Source: Bin87 sp965220505
GTDB taxonomy: Bacteria; Chloroflexota; Dehalococcoidia; Lucifugimonadales; UBA3495
Direction: 5' to 3'
Assembly: GCA_965220505.1 (NCBI GenBank)
Contig: CBDCQE010000003.1
Coordinates: forward strand, 868,001-932,000
Length of the DNA stretch: 64,000 nt
Position 1 is the first letter of the stretch, and each line of letters opens with the position of its first letter. This document shows positions 42,386 through 50,876 of the stretch, one piece after another. Under the pieces are notes generated by a model that was given only the letters and a program-made list of their open reading frames with translations, did not search any database and was not told the origin of the DNA. The translations under genes were made by a program, and so were the position numbers.

Positions 42386-43906
42386 TCACAATCCGTCGAT
42401 TTCGAGGGTTCGAACCTCGTCGGCGCTCAGGTCCGCCACGCGTATGGCGTGGTTGTTGGTGTCGGCGATGTACAGCAGCGGCTCCCGGCCGTCATCGAAG
42501 TTGGCGAAACTCAGTCCGCTGGGTTCGCTGAAGGTGGCCAATCGGTTCTCGCCGTCATGCAGGCCCATGGCCCCGGAGCCCAGAACCGTCTGCACGGAGC
42601 GGGTCAGCGGCAGGACCTTCTTGATCTTGTGGTTGTAGGTGTCCGCGATGAACAACTCGCCGTTGTGCCACTCGATACCGATGGGATGCTGCAACCGGAC
42701 GTTGTGTTCCACACCATCCCGGTCTCCGAAGGCGAAGAGATCGATGCCAACCAGGGTTGCTACGCGACCGGTAGTCGGATCTATTCCCGCGCTTCTCACA
42801 CTGCTGGTTTCCGAATCGGCGAAATACAGGATCGGGTTGTCGCCCCGGTCTTTGCCGACGACGATGCCGCTGGGCTGCGCCAGCGTCGCCTGGGCCAATG
42901 GGCCGTTGTCGATGTTCTCGCCGCCGGTACCGGCATGGGGACACACCGCGCCGTCGGCCAATGACAATCGCCACAACTGGTGTGTCCCGGCCATGGCGAT
43001 ATAGAGCGTTCCATCATGGTGCGTTAGATCCCACGGGCTGCTCAGGGCCACTTGCCGTCCGGGTCCCTGGGCCCGACGGTCGTGACCTTGTTCGCCGGTT
43101 CCGGCGATGGTATCGACCTTGCAGGTTGCCAGATTGATCCGGCGAATGGCGTGGTTCTCGGTGTCGGCGACGTACAGAGTGTCGCTCAGCAACTCCATGC
43201 CCTGCGGGTGGTTGAACGCGGCGCTGGCATAGTCGCCATCGACGAAGTCCTCGGCGCCGGAACCGATGACCCACTGAACCTGTCCGTGCAGATCGGTCAC
43301 GACAATGCGGTTGTGGTTGGTGTCCGCGATGAACAGACGATTGCCGGGGCCATCGGCCAGTACCTTGCCGGGGAACGCCAACGCTGATTCTTCTACCGCT
43401 TCCGGTACCAGGCCCAGGTCACGACGGTCAATCATGCCCTTTTCGTCGAACTCGGCGATCATCCGCCCCAGCAGGTCGTCGAAAGCTTCGTAGGGCAGTT
43501 CGCCTTCATGCTTGCCGATGACCTTGCCTTCGGGATCAACGAACATCAGCGTGGGCCACGCACGACATGCGTACTGCCGCCAGACCTCGAACTCGGCGTC
43601 GTTGACGATAGGATGCTTCAGCTCATAACGCTGGGCGGCCAGCAGCACGTTGTCGGCGTACTTCTCGTTGGGGAACTTGGCCGAGTGGACCCCGATGACC
43701 ACCAACTCGTCCGCATACTTTTCTTCCATTTTCCGCAACTGCGGAAACACGTGCATGCAGTTCACTCAACAGTACGTCCAGAAGTCGAGGACCACGAGCT
43801 TGCCGCGCAGATCTTCCATGCTCAGCGGCCGGTCGGTGTTGATCCATTCGACGTTGGCGGGGAAGTCCGGCGCGTTGACGGTGCCGGCGAAAGAGCGGGT
43901 GGCCAT
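42386..43906 (-). CDS. Thioredoxin-fold NHL-repeat protein, predicted selenoprotein (UGA at codon 47)
   Basis: NHLRC2-type redox protein: an N-terminal thioredoxin domain, then a beta-propeller of NHL repeats (RLFIADTNHNRIVVTD, TLYVADTENHAIRRIN, ELFIADTYNHKIKKV). ATG 43906 has GGAGG eight bases upstream and opens the family N-terminus (MATRSFAGTVNAPDFPANVE). After LVVLDFWTYC comes an in-frame TGA (43768-43766), then VNCMHVFPQLRKM. Relatives have WTYCCINCMH, so the UGA replaces the first Cys of CxxC, giving UxxC. A hairpin with loop AGUU lies 18 bases downstream. If UGA is a stop, the 46-residue product would lack the redox pair. Read-through gives 506 residues. Same strand and 41 bases after the MNT-HEPN gene. 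Confidence 0.8.
43730..43747 (-). promoter_or_regulatory. Candidate bacterial SECIS hairpin
   Basis: On the mRNA the arms UUUCCGC and GCGGAAA enclose the tetraloop AGUU. Eighteen bases separate it from the UGA; loop distance (25 bases) lies inside the 16-37 base range proposed for bacterial SECIS elements, and the loop has the expected G followed by U. Confidence 0.65.
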
Positions 43907-43947
43907 TGTGGAGCCTCCAGAGGTGGGTTGATACCGGGGTTGCGGCG

Positions 43948-44754
43948 TTAATCAGTGTGCCCTTGCCGCACCTCGCGGGCGCGGTTGATGATGCGCTGGG
44001 CGTCGGAGATGGTTCTCTGCCGGTAGTCAGGCTGGTCGGTGAGCAACGGCTGTTGCCGTCCTTCCTCCTCGTATTCCTGTTCCCCGGCGTACGCGGAGTA
44101 GATGTCTGGCGGGATGCTGAGCGAAAGCTCACGCAGTTCGGGGTCAACCTGCCGGATGCGTCCCAGCAGATGGCCGATGTTATGGGTGCGTTGGTATCTG
44201 ACGCCGTGAGCTTCCAGCAGGGCTTTCATGCCGTGTTCCAGCGCGGCCTGCGCGTGCTGACCGATGAGCAAATCGATGTTCCCCAAATCAATCATTTGCT
44301 CAAAAGCGGTCAGGTGCGCTTCAGCGTGCAGTAGCCGGTTGTTGTAGTTCATCCAGTCGTACTCGCACTCCGTTTCGTCGTCTTCACCATATACGGAACC
44401 AGGCTGTTGCGGGACCCGCGACATGAAGACTCCATCGTGCACGGCGCGGGTTTCGACGCTGTTGACATAGCGGCGCCGGTACCGGAAGTCCTGCGTAGTG
44501 CGCCATACCAACTGCACGGACACCGGGTATTCGTAGATGGCTTGGGCAATTCCTTGCGCCCATTCGACAGCCCGGTCCTTGTACTGCTGATCCGGCATCC
44601 CTGGGTTTATGAGCATGATGTCGATGTCGGAGCGGCGTTCTTGATAGTCACCCCGGGCCCGTGATCCAAAGAGGATGGCGGCCAACGGCTGCTCCCGCTC
44701 GTACACGGCTTGCGCTACGCTCAACGCGCGCTGGTCGCAGGTGGCGGCGGTCAT
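43948..44754 (-). CDS. MNT-HEPN fusion protein
   Basis: 268 residues. The N-terminal minimal nucleotidyltransferase has the loop AAILFGSRARGDYQERRSDIDIMLI (GS-R-x-G...SDxD), a candidate AMPylating antitoxin activity. The C-terminal HEPN domain has HAQAALEHGMKALLEAHGV and RYQRTHNIGHLL, with an R-x4-H where HEPN RNases keep their catalytic pair. In type VII toxin-antitoxin systems the two domains are usually separate proteins; here they share one chain. ATG 44754 follows AGGAG. Could also act as a nucleotidyltransferase for small molecules. Confidence 0.85.
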   Translation of the reverse strand: MTAATCDQRALSVAQAVYEREQPLAAILFGSRARGDYQERRSDIDIMLINPGMPDQQYKDRAVEWAQGIAQAIYEYPVSVQLVWRTTQDFRYRRRYVNSVETRAVHDGVFMSRVPQQPGSVYGEDDETECEYDWMNYNNRLLHAEAHLTAFEQMIDLGNIDLLIGQHAQAALEHGMKALLEAHGVRYQRTHNIGHLLGRIRQVDPELRELSLSIPPDIYSAYAGEQEYEEEGRQQPLLTDQPDYRQRTISDAQRIINRAREVRQGHTD

Positions 44755-44816
44755 CAGGCTATTCTCCTGAGTTGCATTTCTACGAGGCCCCTGCCATGAC
44801 GACATGCGTGAATCAG

Positions 44817-45218
44817 TCAAGATTGAGCGATTTCCAAGACGACAACAAGCGCAAGCCCGGCGATGACTGCCAACCCAATCATCATTACCGACGTACCGAT
44901 AATCTTCTTGTAGTCGCCCTGGTTACGGTTACCGCGCAAGACGACGGCAAGCACGGTGAGGGTAACGCCAACGCCGGTTGCGATTCCAACCAGGCCGGCG
45001 ATGCCATAATCACCAAAGTCCCTACCTCCCAGGGACCGGTCGTATATCACAATTGCCTGGTATGTCGCAGCGGTGATGGCGCCAACGCTGACCAGGGTTG
45101 CGCCAATGCCCACCAGCCCCAAGAGGCCAACGACGACATCCTGATAGATCTGGCGGCGACTCCGCGACGGTCCGGGCGCATGTTCCGTCGCCCGGCTATC
45201 GCGGCGGCTGCGACTCAA
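44817..45218 (-). CDS. Small integral membrane protein
   Basis: 133 residues: a basic, Arg-rich soluble N-terminus, then three hydrophobic helices (VVVGLLGLVGIGATLVSVGA, IAGLVGIATGVGVTLTVLAV, TSVMMIGLAVIAGLALVVVL). No family recognised. Its start overlaps the end of the gene at 45196 by 23 bases on the same strand, so translation is probably coupled. Confidence 0.6.
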   Translation of the reverse strand: MSRSRRDSRATEHAPGPSRSRRQIYQDVVVGLLGLVGIGATLVSVGAITAATYQAIVIYDRSLGGRDFGDYGIAGLVGIATGVGVTLTVLAVVLRGNRNQGDYKKIIGTSVMMIGLAVIAGLALVVVLEIAQS

Positions 45219-45720
45219 ATGCCAGAGTGGCGTAGCGCATGAAGATGGCGCCCACCGGTTCGCCCAAAGGCGCGTTAGCCACCAGAACTGCGATGACGTG
45301 TTCCTTGCCGGGCTCGCCGGGCTCTTCCAACAGGACGCGCTTGGGTGTGTTGTTGCCCGTCACCGCGCCGATGTTGCGGTCGATCTTGCCGTCGATGTAC
45401 ACCTCGCCGTAGTTGTCCACGTTGGTCTCGAACCAGACCCGGCAGGTGGAAACATCCTGGCCCTTCACCGTCTCCGGCATGGTGAATCGGAGCCGATACC
45501 AGGCGAAGGTGAACCCAACCGAGTAGCGCTTCTGGAAATCCGCTCCGCTCTCCCATCCGGAGTCGTCGTAGTCGGGCAGCCGGGCGTTGCTACCCAGCAT
45601 CTCAGCGACGAGCCCCTGGTTGGGCTCACCTGGCTCGAGGCCCTGCGCTATTCGCCATCCGTCCGATTTAATGACGGCCAGATCGTCTTTCTGTTCAAGG
45701 TCAAGGGCTACTCGGGGCAT
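45196..45720 (-). CDS. Beta-sandwich protein, galactose-binding-like
   Basis: 174 residues rich in strands: DDSGWESGADFQKRYSVGF, FAWYRLRFTMPETVKGQDV and CRVWFETNVDNYGEVYIDGK. The W..D..W...F..G order followed by a strand sandwich is that of the sugar-binding domain of glycosidase family 2 and related proteins. Alone, without a catalytic domain, it may bind carbohydrate. ATG 45720 has GGAG upstream and lies 77 bases after the stop of the dienelactone hydrolase at 45798. Confidence 0.65.
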   Translation of the reverse strand: MPRVALDLEQKDDLAVIKSDGWRIAQGLEPGEPNQGLVAEMLGSNARLPDYDDSGWESGADFQKRYSVGFTFAWYRLRFTMPETVKGQDVSTCRVWFETNVDNYGEVYIDGKIDRNIGAVTGNNTPKRVLLEEPGEPGKEHVIAVLVANAPLGEPVGAIFMRYATLAFESQPPR

Positions 45721-45797
45721 GGGGGAAACTCCTTTATTGCTTTCATGAGTGAGATGGCATGGAGGAAAGTAAGATTGTTCTCCTCCGTAGCGCGCGT

Positions 45798-46523
45798 CTA
45801 GGACTTGAGGTGCTGGGCAAAGAACTCCAGCGTGCGTGGCCACGACCGGTCAGCGGCTTCCTTCTGGTAGCGTGGGCCGGTGAAGTCCATGAACGCGTGG
45901 TCGGCGTCGCGGTACACGTAGAACTGGTGCTCCTTGCCCAGGCGGTTCAACTCCTCGTCGAACCTGCGCATATTCTCCTGGGAGGGGTTCTCGTCGACCT
46001 CGCCGAAGTGGAACAGCATGGGGCAGTTGATGTTGCTGGCCAGCTCGAACGGTGGTGTTTCGCCCGCGCCCCAGGTTACCAGCAGGTTTCCGCCATAATA
46101 TGGCGCGACCGCCGAGAAGTGGGGGTTCGATGCGGCGGCCAGCCAGGCGACCCGCCCGCCCATGCAGAACCCGGTCACGCCGATCCGGTCGGTGACGGCA
46201 TCGTGGTTGCGGAGCCAGTCCACGGTGGCATTGATGTCCGCGACGATGTCAGGATCGCTGAGCACGTCCCAGGGGCGGGGCCGTGGATCAGCGTTCATCA
46301 CCTCGTCTGAGTTGCGGTGGTACAGGTTCGGAGCGACAGCGGCAAAGCCTTCACCGGCCAGCCGGTCACAGATCGTGCGGATGAACTCGTCAACGCCGCC
46401 GCCGTGCTGCGCCACCACCACAGCGGGGAATGGGGCGGTGAAGCCCGCACTGCTGCTGGGCACGCTGGCGTACATATCCATCTCGCTGCCGTCGACGGTA
46501 AGCTTTTCCCAGAAACTGGCCAT
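45798..46523 (-). CDS. Dienelactone hydrolase family protein, copy 1
   Basis: 241-residue alpha/beta-hydrolase of the DLH family. The nucleophile Cys is in GVTGFCMGGRVAWL, the Asp in FHFGEVDENPS and the His in YRDADHAFMDF. True DLHs hydrolyse dienelactone in chlorocatechol degradation, but many family members act on other esters. ATG 46523 follows GGGAGGT. About 65 percent identical by eye to the adjacent gene at 46589, from which it is separated by 65 bases, so this is a tandem pair. Confidence 0.92.
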   Translation of the reverse strand: MASFWEKLTVDGSEMDMYASVPSSSAGFTAPFPAVVVAQHGGGVDEFIRTICDRLAGEGFAAVAPNLYHRNSDEVMNADPRPRPWDVLSDPDIVADINATVDWLRNHDAVTDRIGVTGFCMGGRVAWLAAASNPHFSAVAPYYGGNLLVTWGAGETPPFELASNINCPMLFHFGEVDENPSQENMRRFDEELNRLGKEHQFYVYRDADHAFMDFTGPRYQKEAADRSWPRTLEFFAQHLKS

Positions 46524-46588
46524 AACGGTACCTCCCGTGTCTGTGAACTGAAACTGCCGGCGCCCTTCGGAACCTTTGCCGGCAACGT

Positions 46589-47329
46589 CTAACCCTTGAG
46601 ATACTGCGCGAAAAACTCCAACGTGCGCGGCCAAGATTCCACGGCCGCTCCCTCGTGATACCTGCCGCCGGACGGGTTCATGAAGGCGTGGTCAGCGCCG
46701 GCGTAGGTGTAGAACCGGTGTGCCTTGCCCAGCCGGTCCAGTTCGGCGTCGAGTTTGTGCATGTCGTCCTGGGACGGGTTGGCGTCGATCTCACCGAAGT
46801 GGAAGAGCATGGGGCAGTCGATGTTGCTTGCCAGATCGAAGGGCGGGGTTTCTCCGTCGCCCCATGTGATCATCAGATTGCCGCCGTAATATGGAACCAC
46901 CGCCTTGTAGTTCGGATTGGTAGCGGCGGCCAGCCATGCCACGCGACCGCCCATGCAGAAGCCGGTCACGCCGATGCGGTCGCTTTGTATCGCATCATGG
47001 TTCAAAAGCCAGTCGACCGTGGCGTTCATGTCGGCGACGATGCCGGGGTCACTGAGCAGAGTTGCCGGGCTGGGACGCGGACCCCCGTCTGCAGAGGCGG
47101 CAATGGCTTCTTCACTGTGCCGGTGATACAGGTTGGGTGCAACCGCCGCGTATCCGTCCGCCGCCAGTCGGTCGCAGATGTCCTGGATGAAGGCGTCCAC
47201 GCCGGTGGCGTGTTGCGCCACCACTACCGCCGGATATGGAGCGGAATAACCGGCGCTGCTGGAGGGCACCGCCGCGTACATGTCCATTTGCTGCCCGTCT
47301 ACGTTGATCTTTTCCCAAAAACTAGCCAT
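46589..47329 (-). CDS. Dienelactone hydrolase family protein, copy 2
   Basis: 246 residues, paralog of the previous gene: identical opening ASFWEK and the same triad (GVTGFCMGGRVAWL with Cys, FHFGEIDANPSQDD with Asp, YAGADHAFMNP with His). It has an insertion around AASADGGPRPSPATLL. ATG 47329 follows AGAGGTTC. The pair may diverge in substrate or simply raise dosage. Confidence 0.92.
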   Translation of the reverse strand: MASFWEKINVDGQQMDMYAAVPSSSAGYSAPYPAVVVAQHATGVDAFIQDICDRLAADGYAAVAPNLYHRHSEEAIAASADGGPRPSPATLLSDPGIVADMNATVDWLLNHDAIQSDRIGVTGFCMGGRVAWLAAATNPNYKAVVPYYGGNLMITWGDGETPPFDLASNIDCPMLFHFGEIDANPSQDDMHKLDAELDRLGKAHRFYTYAGADHAFMNPSGGRYHEGAAVESWPRTLEFFAQYLKG

Positions 47330-47358
47330 TTATGAACCTCTCTGTTGTCGAATGAGTT

Positions 47359-47601
47359 TTATCCCATCTTGTCATCAAGTCTCGAAGAACAGGCATTTTG
47401 CCGCGAGTGATCTTCCCACGCTACCTTGAACAGCCAGTTCAACATCGATGCTAAGGCCAGAAGCGCCAGGGCAGCGCCCAGCGCTGACAACGCAGGGATG
47501 CCCCGTATCTCCAGTACGACCCGGAACACGATATCGAACAACCAGAACCAAGCGCCCGTGACAATAAGGACCGCCCAAGCCGAACGCAGTCTTCCCATCA
47601 C
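47359..47601 (-). CDS. Small two-helix membrane protein
   Basis: 80 residues from GTG 47601 (followed at once by ATG 47598): helix SAWAVLIVTGAWFWLFDIVF, a short loop, helix ALSALGAALALLALASMLNW, then a charged tail. The start lies one base after the stop of the next gene (47603), so the two are probably coupled. Function not recognised. Confidence 0.5.
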   Translation of the reverse strand: MMGRLRSAWAVLIVTGAWFWLFDIVFRVVLEIRGIPALSALGAALALLALASMLNWLFKVAWEDHSRQNACSSRLDDKMG

Positions 47602-47602
47602 A

Positions 47603-47794
47603 TCAATCCATTAGCATCCTGGCTATCAAAATCGTCGTGCAGAATCCGAGCACACCTCCGAAGGTGGACACCAAAATCCCCCGCCCAATTTCGTTGATGT
47701 TCGTAGGGCTCCCCACGACCGCCAAGAACGCTGCCACAGCGACCACGATGGCGATAATCACGGCGATTACTAGGACCAGATTTTTGTCTTGCAT
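47603..47794 (-). CDS. Small membrane protein, 63 aa
   Basis: Starts at ATG 47794 (GAGGTG upstream) and consists of two hydrophobic helices (LVLVIAVIIAIVVAVAAFLA and GILVSTFGGVLGFCTTILIA) linked by VGSPTNINEIG. Longer extension to 47851 is not supported. Function unknown; coupled with the gene at 47359. Confidence 0.5.
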   Translation of the reverse strand: MQDKNLVLVIAVIIAIVVAVAAFLAVVGSPTNINEIGRGILVSTFGGVLGFCTTILIARMLMD

Positions 47795-47834
47795 GGTGCA
47801 CCTCGGGCCTGTGCACAGACCATTCAGCCGTACG

Positions 47835-49169
47835 CTAAACCAGTCCCTCATCGCGCACTTGCGCCAGCGTCGCCTCGAAGGCGGCCAGGGTGGCGTCGAT
47901 GTCCGCCTCGGAGTGGGTTGCGGACACCAGGAACGCGCCCCGGCCCATGATGTCGATGCCGTGGTTTTGCAGGCCGCGCTTGATTCCGGTTACCGCCGGC
48001 GTGGCGGCGGCTCGCTTGATCTGCCGGTCGACCTCCGGTCCGAATTCGTTGTCGAAGTCGCCCTCCGCCAGCGTGAAGTGGATCATGGACGCGATGCCGT
48101 AGGCGTGTCCTCCGACCTCCATGCGGGTGAACACCTCGTTGAGGCCCGCCTTGAGCCGGGCCGCCATAGCGTCGGCCTGCTCGTTCATCGGCTCGGCGGC
48201 GATGAGTTCCAGGCAAGTCGCGCCCGCCACCGCCGACAGGGGATTTCCGTTGAACGTCCCTGGATGATAGACGCGCTCGGTGTTGTCCCATTCAGGGTCG
48301 CCGCGTTGGGCGATCATGTCCACGATATCGGCTTTGCCGCCGACGGCGCCGCCGGGAAGGGCACCGGCCACGATCTTGGCCATTGTCGTCAGATCGGGGG
48401 TGATCCCGTAACGGACCTGGGCGCCGCCGGGAGATGCGCGAAACCCGGTGACAACCTCGTCGAAGATCAGGATCACGCCGTGCTGGTCGCAAAGTTGGCG
48501 GAGGCCGGCCAGGTATTGCGGCACGTTGAAAGGGAGCTGCCCGTAGTGTGCCCCGGTGGGCTCCAGGATGATTGCGGCGATGTCGCTGTCACGCTCCATG
48601 GCTTGCTGCACCGCGTTCAGGTTCCCGGCCGGCACGATAATCATGCTGCCCCAGGACTCCGCAGGAATCCCGGGGGCCGGACGATCGGAGCCGGCCATGG
48701 CGTAGTCGTGCCACCCGTGGAAGTGGTCCTGCAGTTTGATGACCTTGTTGCGCCCGGTGTAGGCGCGGGCCAGACGCATCGCCATCAATGTCGCTTCGGT
48801 GCCGCTGCTGTGGAAGCGCACCCTTTCCACGGCCGGCATCAGGTTCATTATCGCCCGGGCCCAGCGCAGTTCCTCATCGGTACACGCTCCGAGGTGGGTG
48901 CCCCGCCGGATCTGCTCCGACACGGCATCCGCGATGGCGGGATGAGAGTGTCCTAACAACAATGCACCGTGGCCGGACACGTAGTCGATGTACTCGTTGC
49001 CGTCCACGTCCCACTTTCGTGGGCCCTGTCCGTGGGTGATATAGAGAGGAAAGGGTTCGGCGTAACGATTGTCGTGCGTTACCCCTCCCGGGAATATGCC
49101 CACGGCGTCACGATAACGTTCGGCGGAGCCGGCGTGGTTTGCGATGTACTGTTCCAGGATGGTGGGCAT
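47835..49169 (-). CDS. Class III aminotransferase, glutamate-1-semialdehyde aminomutase-like
   Basis: 444-residue PLP enzyme of the HemL-like branch. FPGGVTHDNRY at the N-terminus, FHSSGTEATLMAMRLARAYT (phosphate-binding loop), ILIFDEVVTGFR (Asp contacting the PLP nitrogen) and LTTMAKIVAGALPGGAVGG with the Schiff-base Lys. HemL itself makes 5-aminolevulinate; many relatives are general transaminases, and no porphyrin gene is nearby. ATG 49169 follows GGGGAG. An extended -10 at 49305 lies about 136 bases upstream. Confidence 0.9.
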   Translation of the reverse strand: MPTILEQYIANHAGSAERYRDAVGIFPGGVTHDNRYAEPFPLYITHGQGPRKWDVDGNEYIDYVSGHGALLLGHSHPAIADAVSEQIRRGTHLGACTDEELRWARAIMNLMPAVERVRFHSSGTEATLMAMRLARAYTGRNKVIKLQDHFHGWHDYAMAGSDRPAPGIPAESWGSMIIVPAGNLNAVQQAMERDSDIAAIILEPTGAHYGQLPFNVPQYLAGLRQLCDQHGVILIFDEVVTGFRASPGGAQVRYGITPDLTTMAKIVAGALPGGAVGGKADIVDMIAQRGDPEWDNTERVYHPGTFNGNPLSAVAGATCLELIAAEPMNEQADAMAARLKAGLNEVFTRMEVGGHAYGIASMIHFTLAEGDFDNEFGPEVDRQIKRAAATPAVTGIKRGLQNHGIDIMGRGAFLVSATHSEADIDATLAAFEATLAQVRDEGLV

Positions 49170-49304
49170 TTTCCGTCTCCCCATTTGCAATTCATTAGGT
49201 GAAGCCAGCCGGACGTTGGTAGTGCTCCACCCGCCGGCCTCGATTGGTCTTTCGAGCCGGAACCCAGGCGGTCCCGTCGGAATTTACCGCTCGGGTTGAG
49301 GCCC

Positions 49305-49313
49305 ATTGTAGCA
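49305..49313 (-). promoter_or_regulatory. Extended -10 promoter, aminotransferase gene
   Basis: Minus-strand TG-C-TACAAT followed by GGG. Confidence 0.5.
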
Positions 49314-49333
49314 CCGGCGTGTGGTTCACACAG

Positions 49334-50668
49334 TTATCGGGCCGGTGTCTCGGTATTCTCGGCCATCAACTCGGGAGGCCGCTTTATGAACAGGAAACAC
49401 GTGCCCGCAAGGAAGGCGCAAATCGCTCCGGGGAGGATTGCGTAATCGTAGTCCCCGAAATGGTCTGCCACCCAACCCGCATATACGGGTGATGCTACCA
49501 GGGCCCAGGCGTAGGCGAAGGTGATGTACCCGCGCAGCGTGGCAAACCTGGTGCGGCCATAGTACTCACCAAGCGCGGCCCACACGATCACACCGGCTCC
49601 GTCCATCATGCCTTCGCACACGATGAACGCTACCACCAACGTGATACCCACTGCCGTCTGCCAGTCCCCCAACCATAGGCACAGGTATCCGATCCCTTCC
49701 ACCGTCAGGCTCAGGAACATGATGGTTTTCTTAGATACCCGGTCACCCAGGTAGCCCATTACCAGCCGCGATACGAAGTTGATTGCGGACATCGCACCGA
49801 TAAGGTTCGCCGCCATCTGGGTGCTCATGCCCTTGTCTTCAACCATAATCGGGAACAGGCTGATCAGGATACCCAGCGTCGCCATTTGCCGCAGTCCGGC
49901 GCCGGCGAGCAAGAGCCAGTAGGCCTGCGTTCTCAGCGCCTCCCCCACCGTGTAGTCCCGCGTTTCGCGCCGGGCCGCGGGCGAACCGGGGCGAGCAGGA
50001 GGCGGGCGCGTGGCGCCGTCGGGCAACAGTCCCATGTCCTCCGGGCGATTTCTGAACCAGAAACATAGGGGCAGCAGGATAACCGCATAAAACGCCCCCG
50101 ACGCGATCAGGCCCCACCGCAGTCCGGCCCGGTCGATCAGAAGGTTCATCGTCGGAATCAGCGCCAGGCCGCCCAGCGACGCCACGGCGGCCAGTATGGA
50201 TATCGCCAGCGCTCGGCGGCGGTGGAACCACTGGTTCAGGCCGGCGAAGCAGGCGTGCTGGAAACCCATGCTGTTTCCCAATGACACCAAGCCCAGATAG
50301 ATGAGCGCGAAGCCCCAGAACCCGGGCAGCCAGAAGGCCATGATCAGGTAGCCGACGACGGTGATTATCAATGACGGCACCAGCACCTTGCGGTTCCCGA
50401 ATTTGTCGATGAGCCACCCGGCCAACGGACCCTCCAGCCCGCCTTCGGCGCGCGCTATCGAAAAAACCAGGTTCGTTTGCGCCTGGGTAATGCCCAACTG
50501 CTCGCGGATTGGCAGCACCAGAACGCCGAATCCGCGGAAGAAGATGCCGCTGGCGAAGAAACTCATCACCGAAGTGACGACGACCATCCACCAGCCGTAA
50601 TAGATGCGGCCGCCGGACGACACACCTCCCGTGGGCGCTGCGCCCGCTCGTTCCTCTGTCCTAGCCAC
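49334..50668 (-). CDS. MFS transporter
   Basis: 444-residue carrier, third of its subgroup in the window: IYYGWWMVVVTSVMSFFASG, IREQLGITQAQTNLVFSIAR, the DKFGNR loop and NRPEDMGLLPDGAT before the central loop. About twelve hydrophobic helices. GTG 50668 has no clear ribosome site; no in-frame ATG lies before the first membrane helix. Substrate unknown. Its divergent neighbour at 50877 is an SMP-30-like lactonase. Confidence 0.87.
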   Translation of the reverse strand: MARTEERAGAAPTGGVSSGGRIYYGWWMVVVTSVMSFFASGIFFRGFGVLVLPIREQLGITQAQTNLVFSIARAEGGLEGPLAGWLIDKFGNRKVLVPSLIITVVGYLIMAFWLPGFWGFALIYLGLVSLGNSMGFQHACFAGLNQWFHRRRALAISILAAVASLGGLALIPTMNLLIDRAGLRWGLIASGAFYAVILLPLCFWFRNRPEDMGLLPDGATRPPPARPGSPAARRETRDYTVGEALRTQAYWLLLAGAGLRQMATLGILISLFPIMVEDKGMSTQMAANLIGAMSAINFVSRLVMGYLGDRVSKKTIMFLSLTVEGIGYLCLWLGDWQTAVGITLVVAFIVCEGMMDGAGVIVWAALGEYYGRTRFATLRGYITFAYAWALVASPVYAGWVADHFGDYDYAILPGAICAFLAGTCFLFIKRPPELMAENTETPAR

Positions 50669-50832
50669 CAGTTCGACCGTCGACTCACATCAAATTCACC
50701 CGGCCTGCCCGCCGTCGGCGGCCTGGCCGGGTGCACGTACAACGGGCGCCAGTGTACCCTCCGGGTTGTGTTAGGGCAACGCGAAAGAGAATGCGACAAG
50801 GCTTCCAAAGTAACCCGCAGCGTACCAGCCGT

Positions 50833-50841
50833 TGCTATAAT
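50833..50841 (+). promoter_or_regulatory. Extended -10 promoter, SMP-30-like gene
   Basis: TG-C-TATAAT followed by CGG, 35 bases before ATG 50877; no -35. Confidence 0.6.
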
Positions 50842-50876
50842 CGGCCGCAATTCACTCGCACGATTGGAGGCTAACG

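Noticed and set aside
43748..43780. Thioredoxin/NHL gene as a pseudogene or sequencing error
   Set aside because: Kept as an alternative, but the stop is exactly at a redox Cys position, the frame is intact on both sides, the start has a good ribosome site and a SECIS-like hairpin follows.
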